Below are positions 41,690 to 50,777 of a DNA stretch of 64,000 nucleotides, one piece after another. Each line of letters opens with the position of its first letter. The stretch's first letter is position 1. A program made the position numbers and the translations under genes. The notes under the pieces were generated by a model. It was not told the DNA's origin and made no database searches. It was given only the letters and a program-made list of their open reading frames with translations. Source of the stretch: Stenotrophomonas pavanii. GTDB lineage: Bacteria; Pseudomonadota; Gammaproteobacteria; Xanthomonadales; Xanthomonadaceae. The stretch is from contig NZ_FNFQ01000004.1 of the NCBI RefSeq assembly GCF_900101175.1, forward strand, positions 124,001 through 188,000, given 5' to 3'.

Positions 41690-42511
41690 CTATGCAGGCG
41701 CGTGCTCGGCCAGCATCTGCCGGAACAGTGCGTCCAGCCAGGCGCTGTCGCCCTGTCCGGCGGGCAACGATGGCGCCTGTGCTGCGCGGGCAGCCAGCTC
41801 GCCCTCGATGAAGTCGCTGATCGCTGCAATGCGCGGTCCCGCGGCGACCTCAGCGCTGGCGCGCTTGACCACCAGCAGGGCATCGATCGCTTCACGCACC
41901 GGGCCCTCCGGCAGCCGCCGGTCCAGCAGATCCTCGAAGGCCATCGGCGGTGGCGTCTGCTCGTGCTCGATCCACTGGCAGGCCAGCAGCGGGCGCAGCA
42001 CATACAGGTACTTCTTGGTGCGCACCGTATCACCACGCAGGTAACCGCGATGATTCGAGCGCGCCATGTTGAAGTAGTGCCACCACGTGCCCAGCGGCGA
42101 ATAGAAGGCCTTTGCTGCCTCCCACAGCTGCGCCACGGCGGCGTCGTCCTGCCGGTACACGATCGGCGAGCGCAGCCACTCGATCAGCGTCGGGTTGGAC
42201 TTTGAAACCAGTCGCAGCGCCTTGCGCAGATCCCAGCCGCTGACATCGAGCGCATCGTCGATCGGCAGCTCGATCACGTCCCGCTGCGCATTGCCGGGGC
42301 CGGTGCTCTCGTTGACGGTGAGATACCACGGCTGGCGATGCACGTAGATGAAGCGTGCATCGTAGTCGCTATCCGGCGACGAGAAGCCCCAGCCACGGCT
42401 GCCGGACTCGCACGCCAGCAGAACGCGCACGTCGTGGCGCTGTTCGATGTCGGCGAGGCTGGAAAGAATGGCGGCGCGCTTGTCCGGCGCGATCGGGTGG
42501 ATGTCGTCCAT
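41690..42511 (-). CDS. Predicted nucleotidyltransferase (RlaP/YcgL-like)
   Basis: This 273-residue protein has the nucleotidyltransferase core ESGSRGWGFSSPDSDYDARF, the GS plus DxD (Asp47-Asp51) arrangement of the polymerase-beta superfamily. The following helical region with KALRLVSKSNPTLIEWLRSP and RSNHRGYLRGDTVRTKKYLYVLRPLLAC is characteristic of the RlaP group. Such proteins probably ligate or adenylylate RNA ends in phage or repair contexts, but no partner gene is nearby. It is flanked on both sides by inverted SMAG pairs. Confidence 0.83.
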   Translation of the reverse strand: MDDIHPIAPDKRAAILSSLADIEQRHDVRVLLACESGSRGWGFSSPDSDYDARFIYVHRQPWYLTVNESTGPGNAQRDVIELPIDDALDVSGWDLRKALRLVSKSNPTLIEWLRSPIVYRQDDAAVAQLWEAAKAFYSPLGTWWHYFNMARSNHRGYLRGDTVRTKKYLYVLRPLLACQWIEHEQTPPPMAFEDLLDRRLPEGPVREAIDALLVVKRASAEVAAGPRIAAISDFIEGELAARAAQAPSLPAGQGDSAWLDALFRQMLAEHAPA

Positions 42512-42566
42512 GCAGTCGTGATCCGTTGATGTCGAGCGTGCTCGACTGTAACGCAGTTGCGCACCG

Positions 42567-42642
42567 GTAGTGCCGGCCGCTGGCCGGCAACCTCATGGGC
42601 GCACCTTGAATTCTGCGGTTGCCGGCCAGCGGCCGGCACTAC
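42567..42642. repeat. Inverted pair of SMAG palindromes
   Basis: Forward unit at 42567-42589 and reverse unit at 42620-42642. The latter ends three bases before the smeR stop codon, so it may act as the 3' end of the smeSR transcript. Confidence 0.9.
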
Positions 42643-42645
42643 CGG

Positions 42646-43335
42646 CTAGGGTTCGTAGCTGTAACCCATCCCGTACACCGAGCGGATCGGTTCGCCTTCC
42701 ATGCCAGTGTCGGCCAGCTTGCGGCGCAGGTTGCGTACATGGCTGTCGACGGTACGGTCGACCACCACGCGATGGTCCAGGTACAGGCGGTCGAGCAGTT
42801 CATCGCGCGCCCAGATCCGGCCTGGCGTAGCCAACAGGGTGCGCAGCAGGCGGTACTCCACCGGCGTCAGGTCCAGGCCCCTGCCGTTCCAGGTGGCGCG
42901 TGCCGCCGGTTCGTCGATGTGCAGCCCGCTGTTGGCGCGTGCAGCCGGGTCCGGACGGTAGCGGCGCAGCACTGCCACCACCCGCGCCACCACTTCGCGC
43001 GGGCTGAAGGGCTTGCAGATGTAATCGTCGGCGCCGATGTCCAGGCCCAGCAGGCGGTCGATCTCTTCCACCCGCGCAGTGACCATGATCACCGGCACAT
43101 CGCTGCTGGCGCGCAGTTCGCGGCACAGGTCCACGCCATCACGCTGCGGCAGCATCAGGTCCAGCAGCACCAGATCGGGTTGGTAGCGCGCGAATGCGTC
43201 GATCACCTGGCTGCCATCGTCCACCCATTCGCTGGTCATACCGGCGGCCGCCAGGTAGTCGCGCAGCACCGAGGCCAGGCGTGGCTCATCCTCGACGATC
43301 AGGATCTTCGCGGACGCGGCGGGGGACAGGCTCAT
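42646..43335 (-). CDS. smeR: Response regulator SmeR of the SmeABC efflux locus
   Basis: This 229-residue OmpR/PhoB-type regulator has the receiver phosphorylation site Asp59 (LVLLDLMLPQRDG) and a winged helix C-terminal domain (GRIWARDELLDRLYLDHRVVVDRTVDSHVRNLRRKLADTG). It follows smeS with a four-base overlap, so the two are translated together. In S. maltophilia smeSR lies divergent from smeABC and controls it. The start at 43335 gives MSLSPAASAKILIVEDEP; earlier in-frame codons belong to smeS. Confidence 0.88.
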   Translation of the reverse strand: MSLSPAASAKILIVEDEPRLASVLRDYLAAAGMTSEWVDDGSQVIDAFARYQPDLVLLDLMLPQRDGVDLCRELRASSDVPVIMVTARVEEIDRLLGLDIGADDYICKPFSPREVVARVVAVLRRYRPDPAARANSGLHIDEPAARATWNGRGLDLTPVEYRLLRTLLATPGRIWARDELLDRLYLDHRVVVDRTVDSHVRNLRRKLADTGMEGEPIRSVYGMGYSYEP

Positions 43336-44723
43336 ACGGACTCCGGCAGGGTGACGACCACGCGCAGCCCGCCCAGCGGCGAGGGCTCGGCGTGGATATG
43401 ACCGTGGTGGGCGAGGATGATGTTGTGGCTGATGGCCAGGCCCAGCCCGCTGCCGCCGCTGGCGCGGTTGCGCGAACTCTCCACGCGGTAGAAGCGCTCG
43501 AACAGCAGCGCGCACTTGTCGGCCGGTACGCCCGGCGCGGTGTCTTCCACGATCAGCTGCACGCCGGCGGGAGCGCGCGCAGCCTGCACGCGCACGCGGC
43601 CGCCGGCATGGGTATAGCGCAGCGCGTTTTCCAGCAGGTTGGCCAGCACCTGCTGCAGCCGCCGCTCGTCGCCGGAGACCTGCAGCGGCGCGGCCGGCAG
43701 ATCCTCCTCCAGCGCCAGCCCCGCTGTGGAGAAGCGCACGCGCATGCCATTGAGCTCGCTGCGCAGCAGCGCCGCCACGTCCAGTGGGGCAAAGCGGTAA
43801 GCCAGGCCGCCGGACTGGGTCATCGACAGGTCGTGCAGGTCGTCGATCAGCTTGCCCAGCTGGCGGATCTCGCCCTGCAGGGCACCGAGGTTGGCGCGGT
43901 CCAGCGGGCGGATGCCGTCCTCGATGGCTTCCAGTTCGGCACGCACCACCGCCAGCGGCGTGCGCAGTTCGTGCGAGATATCGGCGATGAAGGCGCGGCG
44001 GTTGCGTTCGGTATCATCCAGCGCCTGCGCCATCCGGTTGAAGTCGTTGACCAGGGCGTCCAGCTCGTCATCGCTGGTGCGCTCGATGCGGGTGGCGTAG
44101 TCGCCGGCAGCGAGCCGATGGGTGGCTGCGGCCAGCTTGGCCAGGCGTTGCCGGAGCGCGCGCGATACCAGCCAGGCCAGCAGCACCGTCACCAGCAGCA
44201 GCGCGATGCCGATCACCCACCACGCACGCATCTGGGTGTTGTAGAAATTCAGGTCATTGGTGGCGATCACGGTCTGGAACGGCACCATGCCCAGCCAGCC
44301 GACCGTGTGCCCATCGACCTGCACGGCGTGCGGCTCGTCGTCGCTGGTCGCGTCCGGGTTGCCGGCCACGAACCGATGCTGTGCATCGAACAGGCCCAGG
44401 CGGGAGGGAACGCCGGTCTGGTCGGACAGCGGCGGCACGGGCCCCTCGTGCCCATGGGCCAGATCCGGGCGCAGCAGCCGCGCCCAGCGGTCACTGTCAC
44501 CGCGCAGATGCTCCCAGCCGCCGTGCGTGCGGTACTCGCGCTGCAGGTGTGGCATCACGCGCTGCATGCGCAGATCGCCCTGGTCGTTGAGGTAGTCCAG
44601 GAAGCCGGTCTGGAATGCCACGCGGCTGGCAATACCGTTCACTGCCAGCACCAGCAGGCAGGCGGTGAAGATCGCGAGGAAGGTCTTCGCGGTCAGGCCG
44701 AATTTGAGTCGTATCTTCGCCAT
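43332..44723 (-). CDS. smeS: Sensor histidine kinase SmeS
   Basis: This 463-residue inner-membrane kinase has an N-terminal transmembrane helix (AKTFLAIFTACLLVLAVNGI), a periplasmic sensor domain to about 165, a second helix, then HAMP. The dimerisation and phosphoacceptor site is HELRTPLAVVRAELEAIEDG and the ATP-binding domain contains NLLENALRYT and GSGLGLAISHNII. The sensed signal is unknown. It phosphorylates SmeR and is transcribed divergently from smeA. The start at 44723 gives MAKIRLKFGLTAKTF. Confidence 0.88.
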   Translation of the reverse strand: MAKIRLKFGLTAKTFLAIFTACLLVLAVNGIASRVAFQTGFLDYLNDQGDLRMQRVMPHLQREYRTHGGWEHLRGDSDRWARLLRPDLAHGHEGPVPPLSDQTGVPSRLGLFDAQHRFVAGNPDATSDDEPHAVQVDGHTVGWLGMVPFQTVIATNDLNFYNTQMRAWWVIGIALLLVTVLLAWLVSRALRQRLAKLAAATHRLAAGDYATRIERTSDDELDALVNDFNRMAQALDDTERNRRAFIADISHELRTPLAVVRAELEAIEDGIRPLDRANLGALQGEIRQLGKLIDDLHDLSMTQSGGLAYRFAPLDVAALLRSELNGMRVRFSTAGLALEEDLPAAPLQVSGDERRLQQVLANLLENALRYTHAGGRVRVQAARAPAGVQLIVEDTAPGVPADKCALLFERFYRVESSRNRASGGSGLGLAISHNIILAHHGHIHAEPSPLGGLRVVVTLPESV

Positions 44724-44851
44724 CGCCGGGCCATTAGCGGCGCATGCGGCGCCGAAAGCAAGCGCCCGCTGAGCCGGTCGCACAATCTCCATATTCTCTG
44801 CACACTTTCACGGCAGCGTGCACGGGTCAACGCAAGCCCCCACGCCCCCCC
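44724..44851. promoter_or_regulatory. Divergent promoter region of smeSR and smeABC
   Basis: This 128-bp gap separates the oppositely transcribed smeS and smeA. It is more AT-rich than its surroundings around 44785-44815 (ATCTCCATATTCTCTGCACA). A sequence CACACTTTCAC is near smeA. I could not assign -10 or -35 boxes or a repeated SmeR site with confidence. Confidence 0.5.
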
Positions 44852-46048
44852 ATGTCATTCCTGCGCCCGCTGTCCCGCTCCCCCCGTCCGCTGATGTTGC
44901 CCCTGCTGCTGGCCCTGGCGGCCTGCTCGGCGGGCCGGACCGAACCTCCGGCTGCTCCCGAAGTGGGCGTCATCACCGCCCGCGCGCAGCCGCTGTCACT
45001 GCAGCAGACCCTGCCCGGCCGTGCGGTGCCGTTCGAGGTGTCCGAGGTGCGGCCGCAGGTCGGCGGACTGGTCCGCCAGCGGCTGTTCACCGAAGGCCAG
45101 CAGGTCAAGGCCGGCCAGCTGCTGTACCAGATCGATCCGGCGCCGTACCAGGCTGCGTTCGATACCGCCCGTGGCCAACTGGCGCAGGCCGAGGCCAGCG
45201 TGCTGTCGGCGCAGCCCAAGGCCGAGCGCACCCGCGCGCTGCTGGGCATGGATGCGGCCAGCAAGCAGGATGCCGACGATGCCACCTCGGCGCTGAAGCA
45301 GGCACAGGCCAACGTGATTGCTGCGCGCGCTGCATTGCAGGCCGCCCGCATCAACCTCGACTACACCCGGGTGACCGCACCGATCGACGGCCGCATCGGT
45401 ACCTCCAGCGTCACCGCCGGCGCGCTGGTTGCCGCCGGCCAGGATGCCGCGCTGGCGACCATTCAACGGTTGGACCCGGTCTATCTGGACGTGACCCAGT
45501 CCAGCACGCAGATGCTGGCGCTGCGCAAGCAACTCGATGCCGGCCTGGTGAAGGCCATCGACGGCAAGGCCCAGGTGAAGGTGCTGCTGGAGGACGGCAG
45601 CAGCTATGCCCATGAAGGCACGCTGGAGTTCGTCGGCAGCGCGGTCGATCCGGGCACCGGCAACGTGGTGCTGCGCGCGGTCATTCCGAACCCGGAGGGC
45701 CTGCTGCTGCCGGGCATGTACCTGAAGGCGGTGCTGCCGATGGCCACCGATGCGCGCGCTTTGCTGGTGCCGCAGAAGGCGGTGCTGCGCAATGAGCGCG
45801 GCGAGCCGCTGCTGCGCCTGCTCGATGCCAGGGACCACGTGGTCGAGCGCCGGGTCAGCACCGGCCAGGTGGTGGGCAACCAGTGGCAGATCACCCAGGG
45901 CCTGAAGGCCGGCGAGCGGGTGATCGTCAGCAACGGCAGTGCGGTATCGCTGGGCCAGCAGGTGAAGCCGGTGGCCGCCACCACGGCACAGCTGGCTGCA
46001 ATGCCGGCGGTCGACCCGAACGGCAACACCGACGAAAAGTCGCACTGA
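44852..46048 (+). CDS. smeA: Membrane fusion protein SmeA
   Basis: This 398-residue periplasmic adaptor has a lipoprotein signal (LLLALAAC). The biotinyl-lipoyl half-motifs are at VSEVRPQVGGLVRQRLFTEGQQVKAGQLLYQIDPAPYQ and RINLDYTRVTAPIDGRIGTSS, flanking an alpha-helical hairpin (about 105-165), then the beta-barrel and membrane-proximal domains. It links the inner membrane pump SmeB to the outer membrane channel SmeC. The start at 44852 gives MSFLRPLSRSPRPLM; the frame upstream continues but is not signal-like. smeB starts 12 bp after the stop. Confidence 0.92.
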   Translation: MSFLRPLSRSPRPLMLPLLLALAACSAGRTEPPAAPEVGVITARAQPLSLQQTLPGRAVPFEVSEVRPQVGGLVRQRLFTEGQQVKAGQLLYQIDPAPYQAAFDTARGQLAQAEASVLSAQPKAERTRALLGMDAASKQDADDATSALKQAQANVIAARAALQAARINLDYTRVTAPIDGRIGTSSVTAGALVAAGQDAALATIQRLDPVYLDVTQSSTQMLALRKQLDAGLVKAIDGKAQVKVLLEDGSSYAHEGTLEFVGSAVDPGTGNVVLRAVIPNPEGLLLPGMYLKAVLPMATDARALLVPQKAVLRNERGEPLLRLLDARDHVVERRVSTGQVVGNQWQITQGLKAGERVIVSNGSAVSLGQQVKPVAATTAQLAAMPAVDPNGNTDEKSH

Positions 46049-46060
46049 GGCCTGCCGCGC

Positions 46061-49000
46061 ATGGTTCGTTTCTTCATCGACCGGCCGATCTTCGCCTGGG
46101 TGATCGCCATCGCGGTCAGCCTGCTCGGCCTGCTCGCGATCCTGATCCTGCCGGTGGACCGCTACCCGCAGATCGCTCCGCCCACCATCACCATCCGCGC
46201 CACCTACACCGGCGCCTCGTCGCAGACCGTGGAAAACGCGGTCACCCAGGTCATCGAGCAGTCCCAGCAGAGCCTGGACCACCTGATGTACATGACCTCG
46301 ACCAGTGCTTCCGATGGCTCGGCGCAGGTCAACCTGGTCTTCGCCACCGGCACCAACCCGGACACCGCGCAGGTGCAGGTGCAGAACCAGCTGCAGGCCG
46401 CGATGGCCACGCTGCCGCAGGCGGTGCAGCAGAACGGCCTGACCATCACCAAGTCCAGTGGCTCGATCTTCGAGGTGCTGTCGTTCACCAGCGAAGACGG
46501 CAGCATGGACAACTTCGATGTCGCCAACTTCATGGAGGCGCGCATCGATGACCAGATCAGCCGCGTCAGCGGCGTCGGCAACATCCAGCCGATCGGCCAG
46601 GAATACGCCATGCGCATCTGGCTGGACCCGGAAAAGATGCGGCAGTACGCACTGATGCCGTCGGACATCGAGACTGCACTGCAGGCGCAGAACACCGACG
46701 TATCGGCCGGTGAGCTGGGCGGCCAGCCGGCACTGAAGGGCCAGCAGCTGGACGCCACGGTCACCGCACGCAGCCGCCTGCACACCCCCGAGCAGTTCGC
46801 GCAGGTAGTGCTCAAGGCCGATGCCAATGGCAGCGTGGTGCACTTGGGCGACGTGGCGACGATCGGCCTGGGACCGGAAAGCTACGACAGCATCAGCACG
46901 TTCAACGGCAAGCCGTCGGCCTCGCTGGGCATCGAGCTCAATGCCGGTGCCAACGCCATCGCCGTCTCCAAGGCCGTCGAGGCACGGCTGCAGCAGCTGC
47001 AGAAGTACTGGCCGCACGGCTACACCTACCACGTGGCATTCACCACCACGCCGTTCGTGACCATCTCGCTGAAGGAAGTGGTGATCACCCTGATCGAGGC
47101 GATCGCGCTGGTCGTGCTGGTGATGTACCTGTTCCTGCAGAACTGGCGGGCCACGCTGATCCCGACCATCGCAGTGCCGGTGGTGCTGCTGGGCACCTTC
47201 GGCGTGCTGGCCGCCTTCGGCTATTCGATCAATACCCTGACCATGTTCGCGCTGGTGCTGGCCATCGGCCTGCTGGTGGACGACGCCATCGTGGTGGTGG
47301 AGAACGTGGAGCGGGTGATGACCTTCGAAGGGCTGGCACCGAAGCCGGCCACGCTGAAGGCGATGGGCCAGATCACCGGCGCGCTGGTCGGCATCGTGCT
47401 GGTGCTGACCGCGGTGTTCTTGCCGATGGCGTTCTTCAGCGGTGTCACCGGCGTGATCTATCGCCAGTTCTCGGTGACGATCGCCGCCGCGATGATCCTG
47501 TCGGTGCTGGTGGCGATGACCATCACCCCGGCGCTGTGCGGCAGCATCCTGCACCCGATTCCCAAGGGCGGCCATCCGCATGGCGACCGCGGTGGCGAGC
47601 CCAGCCTGCTGGGCAAGTTCTTCATCTGGTTCAACCATCGCTTCGAGCGCACCTCCAACGGCCTGCGCCATCGCGTCGACCGCTTCCTCGGCCGGCGCAC
47701 GCTGGGCGTCCTCTTCTACATGGTGCTGAGCGTGGCCACCGGCCTGCTGCTGTGGCACCTGCCGGGCGCGTTCCTGCCCGATGAAGACCAGGGCATGCTC
47801 AACGCGCTGGTGAAGCTGCCGGCCGGGTCCACCCTGGAGCAGACCCGTGCCGTGATGGACCGCCTCAGTGCGGCGGCAGTGAAGGACGACAGCGTGCTGT
47901 CGATCCAGGCCACCGCAGGTTTCAGTGTGACCGGCAGCGGCCAGAACGTGGGCCAGGCGTTCATCCGCCTGAAGGACTGGGACGACCGCAAGGATGACGC
48001 CGATACCATCGCCGCACGACTCACCCGGGCCATGGCCAGCGTGCCCGATGCACAGGTGTTCATCACCTCGCCACCGGCGATCCTCGGCCTGGGCGATGCC
48101 GGCGGTTTCACCCTGGAACTGCAGGACGAAGGCGGTGCCGGCCATGCCGCCGCCGTGGCCGCGCGCAACACACTGCTGAAGAAGGCCGCCAGCGACCCGA
48201 AGCTGGTCAACGTGCGCTACGCCAGCCTGGAAGACGCGCCGGTGTATGCGGTGAAGGTGGACGACGCCAAGGCGCAGGCGATGGGCGTGAATCCGCAGGA
48301 CATCAACGACACCCTGAACGCAGCGCTGGGTGGCGACTTCGTCAACAACTTCATCTACAAGGGCCGCATCAAGAAGGTGTTCATCCAGGGCACGGCCGAA
48401 GCCCGCATGCAGCCGCAGGACATCGAGCGCTGGAGCGTGCGCAACCAGGCTGGGCAGATGGTGCCGCTGTCGTCGCTGGTCAGCGCGCACTGGACCAGTG
48501 CCCCGGCCGCATTGCAACGCTACAACGGCGTCTCGGCGATGGAGATCACCGGCCAGCCGGCACCGGGCGTCAGTTCCGGCGAGGCGATGGCCGAGATCGC
48601 GCGCCTGGCCGACACGCTGCCGGAAGGCTTCAGCCATGCCTGGTCGGACATGGCCTACCAGGAACAGCTGTCGGGCAACCAGGCGCCGATGCTGTACGCC
48701 ATCTCGCTGCTGTTCGTGTTCCTGTGCCTGGCCGCGCTGTATGAAAGCTGGGCGGTGCCGTTCGCGGTGATGCTGGCGGTGCCGGTGGGCGTATTCGGCG
48801 CCGTGCTGATGATGAACCTGCGTGGCCTCAACAACGACGTGTACTTCCAGGTTGGCCTGCTGACCACGATTGGCCTGGCAGCGAAGAACGGCATCCTGAT
48901 CGTCGAGTTCGCGCGCATCCTCGAACAGCAGGGCAGGAGCACCCGCGACGCAATCCTGCAGGCGGTCTACCTGCGGCTGCGGCCGATCGTGATGACCTCG

Positions 49001-49210
49001 CTGGCGTTCCTGATGGGCGTGTTGCCGCTGGTGTTCGCCACCGGCGCCGGTTCGGCCGCGCGCCGTTCGCTGGGCACGGGCGTGGCCGGCGGTACGGTCG
49101 CCTCGATGGTGCTGGGCATGTTCTTCGTGCCGTTGTTCTACCTGCTGGTGCGCCGCCTGTTCCCGGGCCGCGCGCCGGCCGACGCCACTGCCCCGGAGGC
49201 AAGCCCATGA
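46061..49210 (+). CDS. smeB: RND multidrug efflux transporter SmeB
   Basis: This 1049-residue inner-membrane proton antiporter belongs to the HAE1 RND family. Length, 12 transmembrane helices and two large periplasmic loops fit. The N-terminus MVRFFIDRPIFAWVIAIAVS, the TM4 proton relay in AIGLLVDDAIVVVENVERVM, and the repeated TM10-like AAKNGILIVEFA are present. SmeABC exports beta-lactams and aminoglycosides in S. maltophilia according to published work on overexpressing mutants. Its stop overlaps smeC by four bases. Confidence 0.93.
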   Translation: MVRFFIDRPIFAWVIAIAVSLLGLLAILILPVDRYPQIAPPTITIRATYTGASSQTVENAVTQVIEQSQQSLDHLMYMTSTSASDGSAQVNLVFATGTNPDTAQVQVQNQLQAAMATLPQAVQQNGLTITKSSGSIFEVLSFTSEDGSMDNFDVANFMEARIDDQISRVSGVGNIQPIGQEYAMRIWLDPEKMRQYALMPSDIETALQAQNTDVSAGELGGQPALKGQQLDATVTARSRLHTPEQFAQVVLKADANGSVVHLGDVATIGLGPESYDSISTFNGKPSASLGIELNAGANAIAVSKAVEARLQQLQKYWPHGYTYHVAFTTTPFVTISLKEVVITLIEAIALVVLVMYLFLQNWRATLIPTIAVPVVLLGTFGVLAAFGYSINTLTMFALVLAIGLLVDDAIVVVENVERVMTFEGLAPKPATLKAMGQITGALVGIVLVLTAVFLPMAFFSGVTGVIYRQFSVTIAAAMILSVLVAMTITPALCGSILHPIPKGGHPHGDRGGEPSLLGKFFIWFNHRFERTSNGLRHRVDRFLGRRTLGVLFYMVLSVATGLLLWHLPGAFLPDEDQGMLNALVKLPAGSTLEQTRAVMDRLSAAAVKDDSVLSIQATAGFSVTGSGQNVGQAFIRLKDWDDRKDDADTIAARLTRAMASVPDAQVFITSPPAILGLGDAGGFTLELQDEGGAGHAAAVAARNTLLKKAASDPKLVNVRYASLEDAPVYAVKVDDAKAQAMGVNPQDINDTLNAALGGDFVNNFIYKGRIKKVFIQGTAEARMQPQDIERWSVRNQAGQMVPLSSLVSAHWTSAPAALQRYNGVSAMEITGQPAPGVSSGEAMAEIARLADTLPEGFSHAWSDMAYQEQLSGNQAPMLYAISLLFVFLCLAALYESWAVPFAVMLAVPVGVFGAVLMMNLRGLNNDVYFQVGLLTTIGLAAKNGILIVEFARILEQQGRSTRDAILQAVYLRLRPIVMTSLAFLMGVLPLVFATGAGSAARRSLGTGVAGGTVASMVLGMFFVPLFYLLVRRLFPGRAPADATAPEASP

Positions 49211-50622
49211 AGCCGATGCTGCTGCGCGCCCTGGCGGCCGCAACGATGACCACCGTGCTGGGCGGCTGCGTGAGCATGGCCCCGCACTACCAGCGTCCCG
49301 AGGCACCGGTGCCGGCGCAGTTCGGCAATGCCGCCACCGGCGCGGCCGAACCGGCACTGGCGATGCCGGCCTGGCGCGACCTGTTCCTGGAACCGCGCCT
49401 GCAGCAGGTCATCGCACTGGCGCTGCAGAACAACCGCGACCTGCGCGTAGCGGTGCTGCAGGTGGAGAAGGAACGCGCGCAGTACCGCATCCAGCGCGCG
49501 GCGCTGCTGCCGTCGGTGGACGCCAGCGGCAGCGTCACCCGTGCGCGGGTGAGCGATGCCAACAGCGAAACCGGCGCTACCCAGGTGACCGAATCCGATG
49601 CCGTGCAGGTGGGGATCAGCAGTTGGGAGCTGGACCTGTTCGGGCGCATCCGCAGCCTGAAGGACGAGGCCCTGCAGAACTGGCTGGCCAGCGCCGAGAA
49701 CCAGCGTGCCGCGCGCACCAGCCTGGTGGCTGAAGTGGCCACGGCCTGGCTGGCGCTGGCGGCCGACGAACAGTCGCTGGCGTTCACCCGGCAGACCCTG
49801 GACAGCCAGCAGCAGACCCTGCAGCGCACCGAAGCCCGCCATGCCCAGGGCCTGGCCTCGGGCCTGGACCTGTCGCAGGTGCAGACCAGCGTGGACGCCG
49901 CGCGCGGCGCGCTGGCCAGGCTGCAGGCCCAGCAGGCGCAGGATCGTGATGCGCTGCAGTTGCTGGTGGGCGCGCCGCTGGAGGCGGCGCTGCTGCCCGG
50001 CGCGCAGGCACTGGACGGCAGCGTGGCGCTGGCACCGCTGCCTGCCAACCTGCCCTCAAGCGTGCTGCTGCAGCGCCCGGACGTGCTGTCGGCCGAGCAC
50101 GCGTTGCAGGCGGCCAACGCCGATATCGGCGCCGCGCGCGCCGCGTTCTTCCCGACGCTGACGCTGACCGCCAATTACGGCCACAGTTCCACCGCGTTGT
50201 CGTCGCTGTTCTCGGCCGGTACCCGCGGCTGGTCGTTCGCGCCCAGCATCACCGCACCGATCTTCCACGCCGGCGCGCTGAAGGCATCGTTGGATGCCTC
50301 GAAGATCGGCAGGGACATCGGCATCGCGCAGTACCAGAAGGCGATCCAGCAGGCCTTCACTGAAGTGGCCGATGCCCTGGCCACGCGCGATCACCTGGGC
50401 ACGCAGATGGAGGCACAACGGGCACTGGTCGCCGCCAGCCAGCGCAGCTACACGCTGGCCGAGGCGCGCTACCGCACCGGGCTGGACGGCTATCTGCAGG
50501 CATTGGATGCGCAGCGCAGCCTGTTTGCCGCGCAGCAGGACCTGATCGCGCTGCAGCAGCAGGAAGCGGCAAACCGGGTGACGCTGTTCAAGGTGCTGGG
50601 CGGTGGCGCGGACGCACGGTAA
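49207..50622 (+). CDS. smeC: Outer membrane efflux channel SmeC
   Basis: This 471-residue lipoprotein of the OprM/NodT family has a lipobox ending VLGGC (about residue 21) and the N-terminal motif APHYQRPEAPVPAQF. Two long coiled-coil OEP repeats cover residues 60-260 and 270-465; the internal ISSWELDLFGRIRSLKDEALQ is characteristic of these channels. It completes the tripartite SmeABC pump. In S. maltophilia SmeC can also serve other pumps. Confidence 0.92.
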   Translation: MKPMLLRALAAATMTTVLGGCVSMAPHYQRPEAPVPAQFGNAATGAAEPALAMPAWRDLFLEPRLQQVIALALQNNRDLRVAVLQVEKERAQYRIQRAALLPSVDASGSVTRARVSDANSETGATQVTESDAVQVGISSWELDLFGRIRSLKDEALQNWLASAENQRAARTSLVAEVATAWLALAADEQSLAFTRQTLDSQQQTLQRTEARHAQGLASGLDLSQVQTSVDAARGALARLQAQQAQDRDALQLLVGAPLEAALLPGAQALDGSVALAPLPANLPSSVLLQRPDVLSAEHALQAANADIGAARAAFFPTLTLTANYGHSSTALSSLFSAGTRGWSFAPSITAPIFHAGALKASLDASKIGRDIGIAQYQKAIQQAFTEVADALATRDHLGTQMEAQRALVAASQRSYTLAEARYRTGLDGYLQALDAQRSLFAAQQDLIALQQQEAANRVTLFKVLGGGADAR

Positions 50623-50656
50623 CGCGCCCGCCAATGTGGGTGTGTCTTCCGCTCCG

Positions 50657-50754
50657 GTGGGTACCGACCTGGGTCGGCATAAAGGCCTTCATCCACGCAT
50701 GGCGTGGATCTACCGGGGCGGGAGGCCTTGGTAGGTGCCGACCTTGGTCGGCAC
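50657..50754. repeat. Mixed SMAG-type palindromes between smeC and mnmG
   Basis: A decayed GGGTACCGACC unit at 50657-50680 is followed by an inverted ATCCACGC unit at 50691-50713 and a forward GTAG, GTGCCGACC, GGTCGGCAC unit at 50731-50754. Both genes here are convergent. Confidence 0.82.
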
Positions 50755-50777
50755 CCACCAGAAGCAGGTGCGACCGC

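Noticed and set aside
43336..43515. Longer start for smeR at 43515
   Set aside because: The extension lies within smeS and is not receiver-like; the ATG at 43335 overlaps the smeS stop as usual.
44996..49357. A 1453-codon open frame on the minus strand across smeA and smeB
   Set aside because: It is the antisense of two well-supported efflux genes, is rich in His, Gln, Arg and Gly as expected from high-GC complement frames, and has no domain.
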